Origin: G963665495 sp963677785
Lineage (GTDB): Bacteria; Desulfobacterota; Desulfovibrionia; Desulfovibrionales; Desulfovibrionaceae
Reading direction: 5' to 3'
Length of the DNA: 64,000 nt
Assembly: GCA_963677785.2 (NCBI GenBank)
Contig: CAXXDH010000003.1
Span: forward strand, 4,030,001-4,094,000
Below the pieces are notes generated by a model that saw nothing but the letters and a program-made list of their open reading frames with translations, had not been told where the DNA came from and did not search any database. This document shows, piece by piece, positions 8,897 through 18,268 of this stretch (within the stretch, counting starts at the first letter, position 1; each line of letters begins with the position of its first letter). A program made the translations under genes and the position numbers.

Positions 8897-10455
8897 AACG
8901 GTCGCAGGGGGTGACTCTGGTGGAAACGGGGGTGGTGCTCCTGCTGATCGGCATTATTGTCGGGGCCACGTTGCCTCTGCTGGTTTCCGCCATAAAACAG
9001 GACAAAATGACCGCTGCCAGGGACGAGCTCGCAGCTTGCGTCAATGAGTTGATCGGGTACGCCGTTGAAAACGGCAAACTGCCGGAGACCTATGCGCGTA
9101 CGGATATTTGGGGAGATGCATTGCGATACGCAGTCGCCAAGGGATTGACCGAATCGATTTGCGACAAGTCCGGTAATGAGCCGGAATTCACTTTGATCCG
9201 GCCGGAACAGGAGGTCGAGCACGTTGCTTTTGTCTTGTCCAGCGACGGTGCCGACCGCCTGCAGAGTGTCTATTATCCGGACAGCTATCGGGTAAACGCC
9301 CGGAGCATGGACGACGATCTGCTGGCCTATGTGAGTTTTTTTCAGCTTTACAACAAAGTTTGCGGACCTTCCGCCTCTTCCGAACAAAATACGGGCTCGT
9401 ATGTTTCTTTTGAAAACAACTTCGATGGGTTCAGCTCGGATGGCGTGGGTGTTGGGGAGGAGAGCACTCCAGGACATGCGGGCTTTGGGGATTATGACGG
9501 CGATGGCGAGGCGGAGGTGCTCCTGTATGATGATGCGGCGATGGACGGCGACTATCAAGGCAGCGTCTGTGTCTGGTATCAGGGATCTTCGGCGGACAGT
9601 TATTGCACCTCAGACGGCATCTGCCCCCTGGAAAACGGAGTACGGATTTATTTTCGCATCCGGACACCGAAGTACAATTCCGCCTCGGAGCAGCTGAGCG
9701 GACTGGTATTTGCCCTGCTTGGAGCGGACGCGTCTCTTTACGGCTCCACGTCACTTGCGGATATCTGTGGCGGCGTGGCCCAGAACAATGGTTTCGGCGG
9801 AGTCAACAGGGCCATTGGCGGCAGCAGCAAGCTCATGCTTGCGCCCAAAGTGGGAGTGGAAATTGATTTTGTATCCGCATGGCCCTGTTCCTCGGATGAT
9901 GCCCCGTGTGATCCGGACGATGGCGCCAATCATGCGGCTGTGGTGTACTGGGGAACGCGGGACAGCAAGCTCACTTATTTCAATCTTTGCGGCGGGGCCT
10001 ACTCCGGGTATCGAGGACTGTATGACGATGTGCTGCACGGCTATGGAGGCGAGAACAATGAGTGTCAGCCCGGAAGAGATGACAAGCTTTACGCCACCTT
10101 TGAGGCCGACAGGAGCGTGAATCCTGAATCGGAATCCAACGGATTTGCAGCGGTGTCCGACAGCGGTAGCCCCTGGTTGCAGGATGGTCAGGAGCATGCC
10201 GTACGGATAGAAATCGCCTGGGACGAAAACACCGGCGAGGTATTCACAACGGCCTGGGTGGACTGCGAAAATTGCGCGGATCTGGAAACTGCCTTCAATG
10301 GAGGGTGTACGGGCCAATGCCGACAAGTGGAGGACAGTCTGACCCTGGGGTCGGATCTGGTTCCATATATGAATGCGGTCCGTTTCGGCTGGACAGCGGG
10401 CAGTTTCTATGACGGCGAAGCTTATATCGAAGGATTTCAGGCCTGTTTTTACTGA
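8893..10455 (+). CDS. Prepilin-like protein 4 with large lectin-like C-terminal domain
   Basis: 520 residues. MKRSQG precedes VTLVETGVVLLLIGIIVG (Glu at +5). Residues 1-170 repeat the operon's pilin core (DIWGDALRYA, VAFVLSSDGADRL, DDLLAYVSFFQLYNKVC). Residues about 180-520 form an added, acidic, cysteine-rich region: it opens with SFENNFDGFSSDG, has a DYDGDGEAEV segment that could bind calcium, then VEIDFVSAWPCSS, HAAVVYWGTRDSKLTYFNLC, EHAVRIEIAWDENTGEV and a final AVRFGWTAGS. This beta-strand pattern resembles LamG/L-type lectin jelly-rolls. It may be a fibre-tip adhesin. Its 3' end overlaps the converging lipoprotein gene by seven bases. Confidence 0.78.
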   Translation: MKRSQGVTLVETGVVLLLIGIIVGATLPLLVSAIKQDKMTAARDELAACVNELIGYAVENGKLPETYARTDIWGDALRYAVAKGLTESICDKSGNEPEFTLIRPEQEVEHVAFVLSSDGADRLQSVYYPDSYRVNARSMDDDLLAYVSFFQLYNKVCGPSASSEQNTGSYVSFENNFDGFSSDGVGVGEESTPGHAGFGDYDGDGEAEVLLYDDAAMDGDYQGSVCVWYQGSSADSYCTSDGICPLENGVRIYFRIRTPKYNSASEQLSGLVFALLGADASLYGSTSLADICGGVAQNNGFGGVNRAIGGSSKLMLAPKVGVEIDFVSAWPCSSDDAPCDPDDGANHAAVVYWGTRDSKLTYFNLCGGAYSGYRGLYDDVLHGYGGENNECQPGRDDKLYATFEADRSVNPESESNGFAAVSDSGSPWLQDGQEHAVRIEIAWDENTGEVFTTAWVDCENCADLETAFNGGCTGQCRQVEDSLTLGSDLVPYMNAVRFGWTAGSFYDGEAYIEGFQACFY

Positions 10456-11177
10456 GGTCGGATATCCGGTTTACGATGCCGGTGATGTCTTCTGGAGGGC
10501 GGCGAAGCCTTCGGCGTATCGTCCGTTTGGCTGACCACGAGCTGCAAGTCGTTTTCAAGGGATTGCAGGATTTCTGTCAGTCCCGTATTGTAGCCTTTTA
10601 CCAGGGCTTCAGGCGTACGGGCTTCAATGGGAATCTGCTTTTGGAATTCTTTTGTGAAAACGACATTGAATTCGTAGTCTTTTTCCTGGAGAAGAAAAAA
10701 CTGCAGGTCAAGCACAGCAGCGGGGGTGGCGGACTCGCGGAAGTCGCCGTAGAACTGGCGTATTGAGGTTTCCAGGATAAATGAAGGCTCCACTTCGCTG
10801 TTGGAGTTGATCACATAGTGGAATACCCCCGAATTGTTGAACCAGTCATGAATGCATTGGCCGAGCTGGCTGCCCGGTGATGTCAACAGCAGATTGTAGT
10901 AGTCCGTTGCATATTGATCATCCTGCAAGCGGTAGATTAATTCCCGTGAATTAAAATTTGGCACCACATTCAACGCCTTGATAGTCAATACGCCCTTTGC
11001 AGGCCCAGAAGAAGCGTTCGCGCCTTCCCGAGTCGGTTTCAGTACAAAATAGCTTTTCTGCGGTGCGGGTTTTTCCAGCTTTATGGCGTCCCCGCATCCA
11101 GCCAAACAGACGCACAGCAGCCCCAGGATAATGACAAACGGCAGGCGGGGCGAATAGAAGCAACTCCAGCGGCTCAT
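10449..11177 (-). CDS. ABC-transport auxiliary lipoprotein (PqiC/DUF330-like)
   Basis: 242 residues with a lipoprotein signal ending LAGC (Cys28). After the lipidated cysteine the sequence reads PQKSYFVLKPTRE, then VLTIKALNVVPNFNSRELIY and QLGQCIHDWFNNSG, the pattern of the auxiliary lipoprotein that accompanies MCE-type ABC systems. The C-terminus is a His/Arg-rich tail (PSRRHHRHRKP). It is the last gene of the mla-like operon and overlaps mlaD by ATGA. It likely sits on the inner face of the outer membrane and contacts the MCE protein during phospholipid transfer. Assignment relies on context plus the recognisable YFVL start. Confidence 0.75.
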   Translation of the reverse strand: MSRWSCFYSPRLPFVIILGLLCVCLAGCGDAIKLEKPAPQKSYFVLKPTREGANASSGPAKGVLTIKALNVVPNFNSRELIYRLQDDQYATDYYNLLLTSPGSQLGQCIHDWFNNSGVFHYVINSNSEVEPSFILETSIRQFYGDFRESATPAAVLDLQFFLLQEKDYEFNVVFTKEFQKQIPIEARTPEALVKGYNTGLTEILQSLENDLQLVVSQTDDTPKASPPSRRHHRHRKPDIRPQ

Positions 11178-12337
11178 TCCTTTTTCTCCAATTGGATACG
11201 TTTTGGCGGCGCTCCAAAAAACAGGCGGGAAGGGTTTTGTTCGATGTCGCCCATGAGTTGATTGAAGTTCTTCACCAGATCTTTTGTTCCTTCCACAATG
11301 GCGTCGATGTCGGAGCTTTGGCTGGTGATCAGGTTGTTCAGGTTTTTGAGGATTCGGCTTATTCTGCCGGCGCTGCGGCGGATGTCGTCGGAAGCTTTGC
11401 GAACGTTGTGCAGGGTATCCGGCAAAACCTCCGCGCTCTCGGCGAGTGCCGGATTTGCCAGAAGGGTGTCCAGGCTGTCGATTACCTTGTTTAGCTTTTG
11501 TGAAGCGCTATTGATGTTTTTTATAGTTTCAACGACATTTTTTTCAGAACCGTGCAGCATGTTTTTCGCACTTTTTATGGCGGATGAAGCATCGGGCAAA
11601 ATGCTGTCCACTTCTGGATTATGGACCAGAGCATTGATTCGGGCCATGGTATCGCGTGTTTCGGCCAGGGTTTGCACCACCAGCTGTCCAATGTCTTTCA
11701 CATTGGCTTCGGAAAGCGCTCTGTCCATAGTTTTCATGAGATCGTCAATGGATTTGGCAAAGGATTTGAAATCCACCTGTTCGAGTTGGCGCATTACGCC
11801 GCCCACAGCGTCCAGCGCTCCTTCTATACGGCTCAGGGTGCTTGGAGCCGAGGGAAAGTAGAGAGCTGTGGGCGTCCAGTTGATGGGCAAAGGTCTGTTG
11901 GTTGACGGGTCGAAAAAATTCAGTTCGAGATAGGCGACACCTGTCAGCCCTTTGGTATTCAGGCGGATCCGCAGTCCGTTTTTCACGGCCCGTTGCATCT
12001 GGCTCTCCAAATCCTCATCAGGAATAAAGCTGTCCACAGTGGCCTTGTCCAAATCCATACCCACAAGAACGTAGCGTCCGGCCTGGGGAGCGTTTCTGCT
12101 TTCCGGATATTTATCGCCGATAAAGGTGATGGTCCTCACTTTGCCAATGGGAACACCGCGATATTTTACAGGAGCACCGATGTCCAGGCCTTCGATTGAT
12201 TCATTGAAATAGGTTTCCGCCGGGACGGTTTCTTTGAAGAGCTGCGAACCTCCGATCCCTACAACTACGGCAAAAAGAATGGCAATGCCGATGAGCATGA
12301 AAGTTCCGATGCGGACGTAATGCGTATTGGAGGCCAT
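11174..12337 (-). CDS. mlaD: MlaD-family MCE-domain lipid transport protein
   Basis: 387 residues. A single N-terminal membrane segment (FMLIGIAILFAVVVGIGG) anchors it in the inner membrane, and the MCE domain follows with YFNESIEGLDIGAPVKYRG and VPIGKVRTITFIGDKYPES. The long C-terminal part (about 170-380) is helical with heptad-like repeats (KFMLHGSEKNVV-type and NKVIDSLDTLLANPAL), typical of MCE proteins that extend into the periplasm. Together with mlaE and mlaF it should form the inner-membrane complex that moves phospholipids between the membranes. The length is roughly twice that of E. coli MlaD, closer to the longer paralogues of deltaproteobacteria. Confidence 0.88.
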   Translation of the reverse strand: MASNTHYVRIGTFMLIGIAILFAVVVGIGGSQLFKETVPAETYFNESIEGLDIGAPVKYRGVPIGKVRTITFIGDKYPESRNAPQAGRYVLVGMDLDKATVDSFIPDEDLESQMQRAVKNGLRIRLNTKGLTGVAYLELNFFDPSTNRPLPINWTPTALYFPSAPSTLSRIEGALDAVGGVMRQLEQVDFKSFAKSIDDLMKTMDRALSEANVKDIGQLVVQTLAETRDTMARINALVHNPEVDSILPDASSAIKSAKNMLHGSEKNVVETIKNINSASQKLNKVIDSLDTLLANPALAESAEVLPDTLHNVRKASDDIRRSAGRISRILKNLNNLITSQSSDIDAIVEGTKDLVKNFNQLMGDIEQNPSRLFFGAPPKRIQLEKKE

Positions 12338-12339
12338 AA

Positions 12340-13113
12340 CTAATACAGTTGTTCGGGTTCACGGTTAAAAAAGTGGAGAACCCAGGGATTTGTAGAGTTG
12401 TCCCGCAGTTCCTGGGGGTTGCCTTCGGCTACAATTTTTTTGACACGTTTGTCGAGCATTATTACCCGGTCGGCCACGGTATAGATGCTGGCGAGTTCGT
12501 GCGAAACAATGACAAAGGTGATGTTCAGGCTTTCACGTAATTTGAGAATCAGGTGGTCGAGTTCTACGGACGTTATGGGGTCCAGACCGGCCGAAGGCTC
12601 GTCCAGAAAGAGAATTTTGGGGTCCAGGGCCATGGCTCGGGCAATGGCCGCTCGTTTTTGCATGCCTCCGGAAAGTTCGGACGGATAGAGATGCTCCGAT
12701 CCGAGCAGACCGACCAGGGACAGTTTCATGCGGGCCACAAGATCCATGGTTTCGTCCGGAAGGTCCGTGAATTCTTCCATGGGCAGCCGGACGTTGTCCA
12801 GCAGCGTCATGGAGCTGAACAGTGCGCCGGATTGATACGTCACGCCTATACCGCGCAGAATCTCCTGGCGCTGTCTGGACGTCGCGGTGGTCAGGTCGTC
12901 TCCGTCTATGAGTATTTTTCCTGCTGCAGGAGTGTACAAGCCGATCATATGCTTGAGCAGCGTGGATTTACCGCAGCCCGACCCTCCGAGAATGACGAAA
13001 ATTTCGCCTGGAGCTATGGTGAAGGAAATATCGTGGATGACCACGGTTTCCCCATAGGCGGCTGTAAAATTTTCCACTGTGATGATGGGCTTGCTATCCG
13101 TCTGGGCGTGCAT
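12340..13113 (-). CDS. mlaF: MlaF-type ABC transporter ATP-binding protein
   Basis: 257 residues from an ATG preceded by GGAGGGGGA; an in-frame extension upstream overlaps mlaE and lacks such a site. Walker A is GGSGCGKST (43-51), the Q-loop is VTYQSGALFSSMTLLDNV, the signature is LSGGMQKR, Walker B is ILFLDEPSAGLDP and the H-loop is IVSHEL. The SGALF and GMQKR sequences are typical of the Mla/Ttg2A ATPases. It energises lipid transfer by the MlaE permease. Stop and next start are two bases apart (12337/12340), so mlaF and mlaD are co-translated. Confidence 0.9.
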   Translation of the reverse strand: MHAQTDSKPIITVENFTAAYGETVVIHDISFTIAPGEIFVILGGSGCGKSTLLKHMIGLYTPAAGKILIDGDDLTTATSRQRQEILRGIGVTYQSGALFSSMTLLDNVRLPMEEFTDLPDETMDLVARMKLSLVGLLGSEHLYPSELSGGMQKRAAIARAMALDPKILFLDEPSAGLDPITSVELDHLILKLRESLNITFVIVSHELASIYTVADRVIMLDKRVKKIVAEGNPQELRDNSTNPWVLHFFNREPEQLY

Positions 13114-13127
13114 CCCGTGTCCCCCTC

Positions 13128-14336
13128 CTAAATCCCCATTGCATAGAACATTACTGCCATAATGCCGTCCGAAATGGCAATCAGGATCAGGCCGCTGACA
13201 ACGGATGAAGTGGTTGATGCGCCCACAGCGCTTGATCCGGTCCCTGTCATCAGGCCGCGCTGGCAGCCGATACCCGCCACCAGCAGGCTGAAGACCCAGG
13301 CCTTGAACAATCCCCCCCAAAGGTCCACCAGAGAGAGGGACGACTGTACCCTGAGGACGTAGGTGACAAAGGAATAGCCGAAGTTCACCACCACGATGGA
13401 GCCGCCCAACAAAGCAAAAAGGTTGAAAAAGATTGTCAGGACAGGCGTCACGAGCATGGCCGCGAGCACCCTGGGTACAGCAAGAAAAGTCAGCGGATCG
13501 AGTCCCATGGTTTTCAGGGCGTTGACTTCTTCATTGACAGTCATGGTGCCGATTTCCGCGGCAAAAGCCGAGCCGGAACGCCCGGCCAGGAGTATTGCCG
13601 TCACCAGTGGTCCCAGTTCGCGCAGTAACGAGATGGTCAGCATGTTGGCCACAAAGATGTCCGCCCCGAAACGCTGCAACGGCACCGCGGATTGAAAGGC
13701 CATGATCAGTCCCATCAAAAAGCCGATCAGGGCGATGATGGGCAGAGCGTTGACTCCGGCTGTTTCCATGACCCAGAAGACATCCTTCCAGCGTACGTGC
13801 GATGGTTTGGCAAGCGCATGCAGTAGGGCAACGGTCATTTCCCCCACAAAACCGATCAACACCCGGATGTCCTTCCAAAGGTCCACTGTGCCCACGCCGA
13901 TCTGTTCGCGCAGGTTGAACTCGCGCGGGCGTCGCTGGCGAACGGTAAAATCCGTCGGTGCGAACAGTTTCAAAAGGGGTTGGTATTCCTTGGCCAGATC
14001 GACTATTTCCAGGCGCGCTTCGGTTTGGCCGTGGGCAATTTGGAGTTCGGTAACCAGACTGGCGCCGGAGATATCCATGTAATTGACGCCGTGCATGTCG
14101 ACGACCAGCCGGCCGGTCTGGCAACTGCGAACCTTTTCAATGGTTGTGTCCCAGATTGCGGCTACCCCCTGATTATCCAGACGGCCGGAGAGTTTAATTG
14201 TTGTGGTATCTCCATCGCTGCTGCACTGCATAGTGGGCAAGGGAACATGCGAAGCCTCCTGCCCGGGGGAAGTTGACGCTGCCCCGGTATTTGTCCGCGA
14301 TGCAGGTTGTGAAGAAGATGTGTCCTGTGTCGTCAT
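13128..14336 (-). CDS. mlaE: MlaE-type permease with N-terminal STAS domain
   Basis: 402 residues. After a Ser/Thr-rich tail, residues about 37-125 form a STAS domain (TTIKLSGRLDNQGVAAIWD, VVDMHGVNYMDISGASLV), a role that E. coli gives to the separate MlaB. Residues about 150-402 are the permease with several membrane spans, including VNALPIIALIGFLMGLIMAF and the family hallmark LRELGPLVTAILLAGRSGSA. The fusion makes a separate mlaB unnecessary. It heads the mlaE-F-D-lipoprotein operon; 53 bases separate it from the M16C peptidase gene, which may be co-transcribed. Confidence 0.9.
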   Translation of the reverse strand: MTTQDTSSSQPASRTNTGAASTSPGQEASHVPLPTMQCSSDGDTTTIKLSGRLDNQGVAAIWDTTIEKVRSCQTGRLVVDMHGVNYMDISGASLVTELQIAHGQTEARLEIVDLAKEYQPLLKLFAPTDFTVRQRRPREFNLREQIGVGTVDLWKDIRVLIGFVGEMTVALLHALAKPSHVRWKDVFWVMETAGVNALPIIALIGFLMGLIMAFQSAVPLQRFGADIFVANMLTISLLRELGPLVTAILLAGRSGSAFAAEIGTMTVNEEVNALKTMGLDPLTFLAVPRVLAAMLVTPVLTIFFNLFALLGGSIVVVNFGYSFVTYVLRVQSSLSLVDLWGGLFKAWVFSLLVAGIGCQRGLMTGTGSSAVGASTTSSVVSGLILIAISDGIMAVMFYAMGI

Positions 14337-14389
14337 ACGTACGTGCCGCCTGAAGCGAAGATATTGTTTGTTACAGTGTGGTTATGTGG

Positions 14390-17356
14390 TCATAACAACG
14401 GTGTGATGGATAAATTCAATGCGGAGGCGGCCTTGTCCAAAGCTTTCGGTCCGCCCACCGCGGCAATGCGTCCGTGTTCGATCAACGTCTTGATGACAGA
14501 GGCGAACTCCCGGAAGTCCTGTATATTCGTACGCAGAATCTGTTCTCGCAGGGTTTGCCGGAGCGCGTCGCTTTCATTGGTCAGGGTGCGTGTCAGCGCC
14601 GTGAACCCTTTGGCCTCCGGAAGCAGATGGCTGTCCAGGTCGTTGATGGCGCCGATGATGCTTTTTTCCAGTTCGTCCGTATGCAGTTCGAGCGTTCGGA
14701 GGTACTCGGTAAGGCGTTCGAAGGCTTGCAGGGTTTGCAGGCAATGGGGGTCGCGATAAGAAGCCAGAACGAACGAGCCGCTCAGGTAATTGAAAATCGC
14801 GAACGCTCCGTACGCCCCGCCCTGCATCCGGATTTTTTCCCAGAGCCAGCCGGTACGCAGAAATTTGGCAATCACCATGGCCGCGCCGTTGAACGTATAG
14901 CCGTGGGCATACGCGTTGACGGCCCGTGCAACGTAATTGACCGGAGCGGGCACGGATAATCCCTCCGCATGGGGCGGCAGCCCAAGTTCCGGCAGGTGCT
15001 TCCGCATCCGGGCTTCCAGAGCGTCCAGATCGTATGGCCGGGAGTCGGGCAGGCCGTCGGTCATGGCGTCGAAGACGGTGCTCCTGGCCTCATACGATTC
15101 CTGGTCGAGGGTGACGTTGACCAGGCAGTTCGGTCGGGTCAGCACCAGTGACTGGAGAGTCTCCAGGGCCATGCGGATGGTTCCCCAGTCTTGTTTTGCC
15201 AGTTCAATCAATGCGCGGACATAAAAAAGCTGGCTGGGCCCTTTGAGCAGTTCGTTGCAGCGTCCGGACATGCTCAGCCCTGCTGAGGCGCGGTACATGG
15301 CCGTCATATGACCGGCTGGCACCAGAGCGGACTCCAGTCCGGATTTGAGCTCCAGGGCGAGCTGCAGAAAACGCTCCTGGTCGTCGAATACGGGCGTTAA
15401 AGTGACTTCCCGCAGCAGTGCGGCTAGATCCGGCAAATGCGCCAGCGTGGACTTGCCCCGCAAGGTCAGGCGCAATGCCGCATTTTCTTGTTCATAGACG
15501 TGGGCGATCAGCGTTTCCGGCTCGATTCCCCCTGTTTTTTGAGCAATGCGGATGTTCAACTCCACAAAATCATTGTTTTCCGTGCCCATGTCCAAGAGCC
15601 CCCGGGCGAACAGCGGTACGAGGGGCAGCAGCCAGGGGGCCTGTTGCCAGACGGGCAGCAGGTCAAAGGCCAGGTCCACGTACGCAATCCCGGAACTGTC
15701 CAGCGCATGAAGCAGAGCCCTGCAGCCTCCGGCTTCGCCTTCCCGGCTGGGGATCAATTTATTGCTTGTTTCGAGATCCGCCACAGCCAGGCGGGGAATG
15801 GTCGCCAAATCTTCAGGCCGGTCTGGTGTCGCCTGCAGGGCGCGTAGTTTGGCATCCTCTTCGGCAATACGTACGCGGGCAGAAGCGTCCAGCCCTTGTG
15901 AAAACTGCTCCAGAAGCTGGGTTTCCTTCTCGTTGCGGCGAGCTTCATATTCGGCATCCGGTTCGAGCAGAATGGAGGCGCGGTGCGTATTCTGCAGCAT
16001 CCATTTGCGGATCAGGTCTTCAAACAAAGGCACGTCGGCGGCCAGATCCGCTTTGATGGCGGCTAGGTGATTTTCGAACCGCAATGAATCAATGGGGTCC
16101 CCGTCGTAGATCCACGCGTTCAAAGCGGTCAGCATCAGGGCCAGGCCCCTGGGAGAGCGTCCGGAGTCTTTCTCGCGCAAGTCGAATTCCAGCGTATTGA
16201 CCGCGGCTTCCACCAGCTCGGCCGGGGCTCCCTGGGCAATGCGTTCGAGGGTTTCGAAAATCAGGGCTTCGACCTTGTCGGCATCCTTGCCGTGTATGCC
16301 CTTGAGTCCGGTGGAAAAGAACATGGGGTCATTTTCGGTTTCCAAGTCCATTCCGGCGAGGTCTTCACCCAGGTTAGAGTCGATGAGCGCTTTGCGCAGC
16401 GGTGAAGCCGGCATGCCCACAAGAAGGAATTCGAGCATTTCGCACAGGATCCGGGTACGCGTATCCGTTGGCTCGGGGAAAACCCAGGCGATGGAGAACA
16501 TGGACTTGTTTTGCAGGCTTTCCGGATTGTCAGCCGTGGCCGGGTAGGGTTTGTGCAGCCGCACCGGAGTGTCAAAGGGTTTTTGCGTCTTGATGCGCGA
16601 ATCGATTTCCAGGGAGGAGAAACCGTCCAGATATTCGGCGGCTTTTTGCAGGCGGCTGTCTTCGTCCATGTCTCCGTAGAAGTAGATCCAGGCGTTGGAC
16701 GGATGATAATAGCGCTTGTGAAAATCCACGAACTGTTCGTAGGTCAGATCCGGAATGTGCATCGGATCGCCACCGGAATCCATGCCGTAGCCCGTGTCAG
16801 GAAAGAGCGCCGTCATGAGCTCCTCTTCCAGAATCGAGTCCGGCGAAGAATAGACGCCTTTCATTTCATTCAGCACCACGCCCTGAAAAGCCAGGGGGCC
16901 GGATTCCGGATTCTCCTGTTGCGCAGGGGCCAGACGCCAGCCCTCCTGTTGCAGCACATGCGCGCCCAGGCGCGGATAAAATACGGCGTCCAGGTAGACA
17001 TCCACCAGATTGAAGAAATCCCGCGGGTGCGTACTGGCCACGGGGTAGCAGGTCTTGTCCGGATAAGTGAATGCGTTGACAAAGGTCTGCAGGGAACCTT
17101 TGAGCAGCTCCACGAACGGTTCTTTGACTGGAAATTTGCGTGATCCGCAGAGAACGCTGTGTTCCAGGATATGGGCCACACCAGTGGAATCGGTAGGGGG
17201 CGTACGAAAGGTAATGCCGAAGACTTTGTTTTCATCTTCATTGAGCAGTGACAGCAGCCGGGCGCCGGTGCTATCGTGTATCCATAACCGGACCAGAGAG
17301 CTGATTTCCGGGATCTGTTGTTCGTGTTGCAGGCTGAATCCGAATCTGGTTTGCAT
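14390..17356 (-). CDS. M16C-family zinc metallopeptidase (presequence-protease-like)
   Basis: 988 residues from an ATG preceded by CCTGGAGGACAG. The inverted zinc motif HILEH (62-66) with the following SVLCGSRKFPVKEPF is diagnostic for the M16C group (PreP, Cym1, bacterial insulinase-associated proteins); a distal Glu in LNEMKGVYSSPDSIL completes the site. The four M16 domains account for the length. There is no signal peptide, so it is probably cytoplasmic and degrades peptides, by analogy with PreP. It lies directly upstream of the mla-like operon on the same strand and diverges from the short-chain dehydrogenase across about 118 bases. Confidence 0.88.
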   Translation of the reverse strand: MQTRFGFSLQHEQQIPEISSLVRLWIHDSTGARLLSLLNEDENKVFGITFRTPPTDSTGVAHILEHSVLCGSRKFPVKEPFVELLKGSLQTFVNAFTYPDKTCYPVASTHPRDFFNLVDVYLDAVFYPRLGAHVLQQEGWRLAPAQQENPESGPLAFQGVVLNEMKGVYSSPDSILEEELMTALFPDTGYGMDSGGDPMHIPDLTYEQFVDFHKRYYHPSNAWIYFYGDMDEDSRLQKAAEYLDGFSSLEIDSRIKTQKPFDTPVRLHKPYPATADNPESLQNKSMFSIAWVFPEPTDTRTRILCEMLEFLLVGMPASPLRKALIDSNLGEDLAGMDLETENDPMFFSTGLKGIHGKDADKVEALIFETLERIAQGAPAELVEAAVNTLEFDLREKDSGRSPRGLALMLTALNAWIYDGDPIDSLRFENHLAAIKADLAADVPLFEDLIRKWMLQNTHRASILLEPDAEYEARRNEKETQLLEQFSQGLDASARVRIAEEDAKLRALQATPDRPEDLATIPRLAVADLETSNKLIPSREGEAGGCRALLHALDSSGIAYVDLAFDLLPVWQQAPWLLPLVPLFARGLLDMGTENNDFVELNIRIAQKTGGIEPETLIAHVYEQENAALRLTLRGKSTLAHLPDLAALLREVTLTPVFDDQERFLQLALELKSGLESALVPAGHMTAMYRASAGLSMSGRCNELLKGPSQLFYVRALIELAKQDWGTIRMALETLQSLVLTRPNCLVNVTLDQESYEARSTVFDAMTDGLPDSRPYDLDALEARMRKHLPELGLPPHAEGLSVPAPVNYVARAVNAYAHGYTFNGAAMVIAKFLRTGWLWEKIRMQGGAYGAFAIFNYLSGSFVLASYRDPHCLQTLQAFERLTEYLRTLELHTDELEKSIIGAINDLDSHLLPEAKGFTALTRTLTNESDALRQTLREQILRTNIQDFREFASVIKTLIEHGRIAAVGGPKALDKAASALNLSITPLL

Positions 17357-17474
17357 CTGTCCTCCAGGAGTGATCGTTGAAAGAAGACTATTGTCGAGCG
17401 CGGACGTCTTGTCAAAGCAATTGGTGAAAAAAATGCTGTTTTCCACCTAGTTGGAAAGGCCAAAGGAGAAAATT

Positions 17475-18236
17475 ATGCCAGCCATACGTCAAAGAACGTT
17501 TATTCTTACCGGTGCCTCCATGGGAGTCGGGCGGGCTCTGGCTCTGGCCATGGCGAAAGAGGGCGCCAACCTTGTTTTGAACGCGCGGGCCATGACGCCG
17601 GAAAGCGCCTTGGGGGATGTGTGGAGCGCCTGCGAGGCCATGGGCGTTCGTGCGGCGTTTGTGGCGGGGGACGCCTCCCTGCATCCAGTTGTCGGCGATC
17701 TTGTGGAAGAAGCCCTGCGCCTGGGAAATTTTGCCGGGTTCATTCATGCGGCCGGGGTATTTCATCCGGGGCCCTACTTGTGGGAGCTTCCCCATGAAGC
17801 CTTTGCGGAGGTGTTCGCTTCCAGCGTGACCGCTGCCTATCAATTGATAAGGCAGGCAGTGCCCAAACTATTGGAACAAGGCGAGGGGCTGGCCGTATTT
17901 TTCGGCTCCGGAGCGGGCAGCAAGGTGCAGCCGGGCATCGCGGCCTATTCAGCGGCAAAGGCTGCGGAAGAGCATCTGGCCCGCCTGTTGGCCAGAGAAG
18001 CACCCGAAATCACCACGTTGATTTATCAGCCCGGAATTGTGGACACGCGTATGCAGCGCCAGGCGCGTGAAGCAAGCGGCGGGGCTTCGGAAAAGGTCAA
18101 GGAAATTTTTGTTCCCTGGAAAGAGCAAGGGCTGCTGCTCAGTCCGGAGGACTCGGCCCTGGCCTTGCTGCGGCTGCTGCAAAGCGACGTGCGCGTGTAT
18201 CATGGGAAAACCATCCGGCCTGAAGAAATTCCCTGA
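17475..18236 (+). CDS. Short-chain dehydrogenase/reductase (SDR)
   Basis: 253 residues from an ATG with AAAGGAGAA upstream. The Rossmann glycine motif is TGASMGVG (12-19) and the NAG-equivalent region is FIHAAGVFHPG. The active site is unusual for the family because the catalytic serine region reads FFGSGAGSKV; the tyrosine/lysine pair is intact in YSAAKAAEEH. It would catalyse an NAD(P)-dependent oxidoreduction with unknown substrate. The gene is monocistronic and converges on the XRE-type regulator 33 bases away, with no obvious functional partner. Confidence 0.82.
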   Translation: MPAIRQRTFILTGASMGVGRALALAMAKEGANLVLNARAMTPESALGDVWSACEAMGVRAAFVAGDASLHPVVGDLVEEALRLGNFAGFIHAAGVFHPGPYLWELPHEAFAEVFASSVTAAYQLIRQAVPKLLEQGEGLAVFFGSGAGSKVQPGIAAYSAAKAAEEHLARLLAREAPEITTLIYQPGIVDTRMQRQAREASGGASEKVKEIFVPWKEQGLLLSPEDSALALLRLLQSDVRVYHGKTIRPEEIP

Positions 18237-18268
18237 GGGGGGAATGGGATTCGTACTATCAATCCGGC

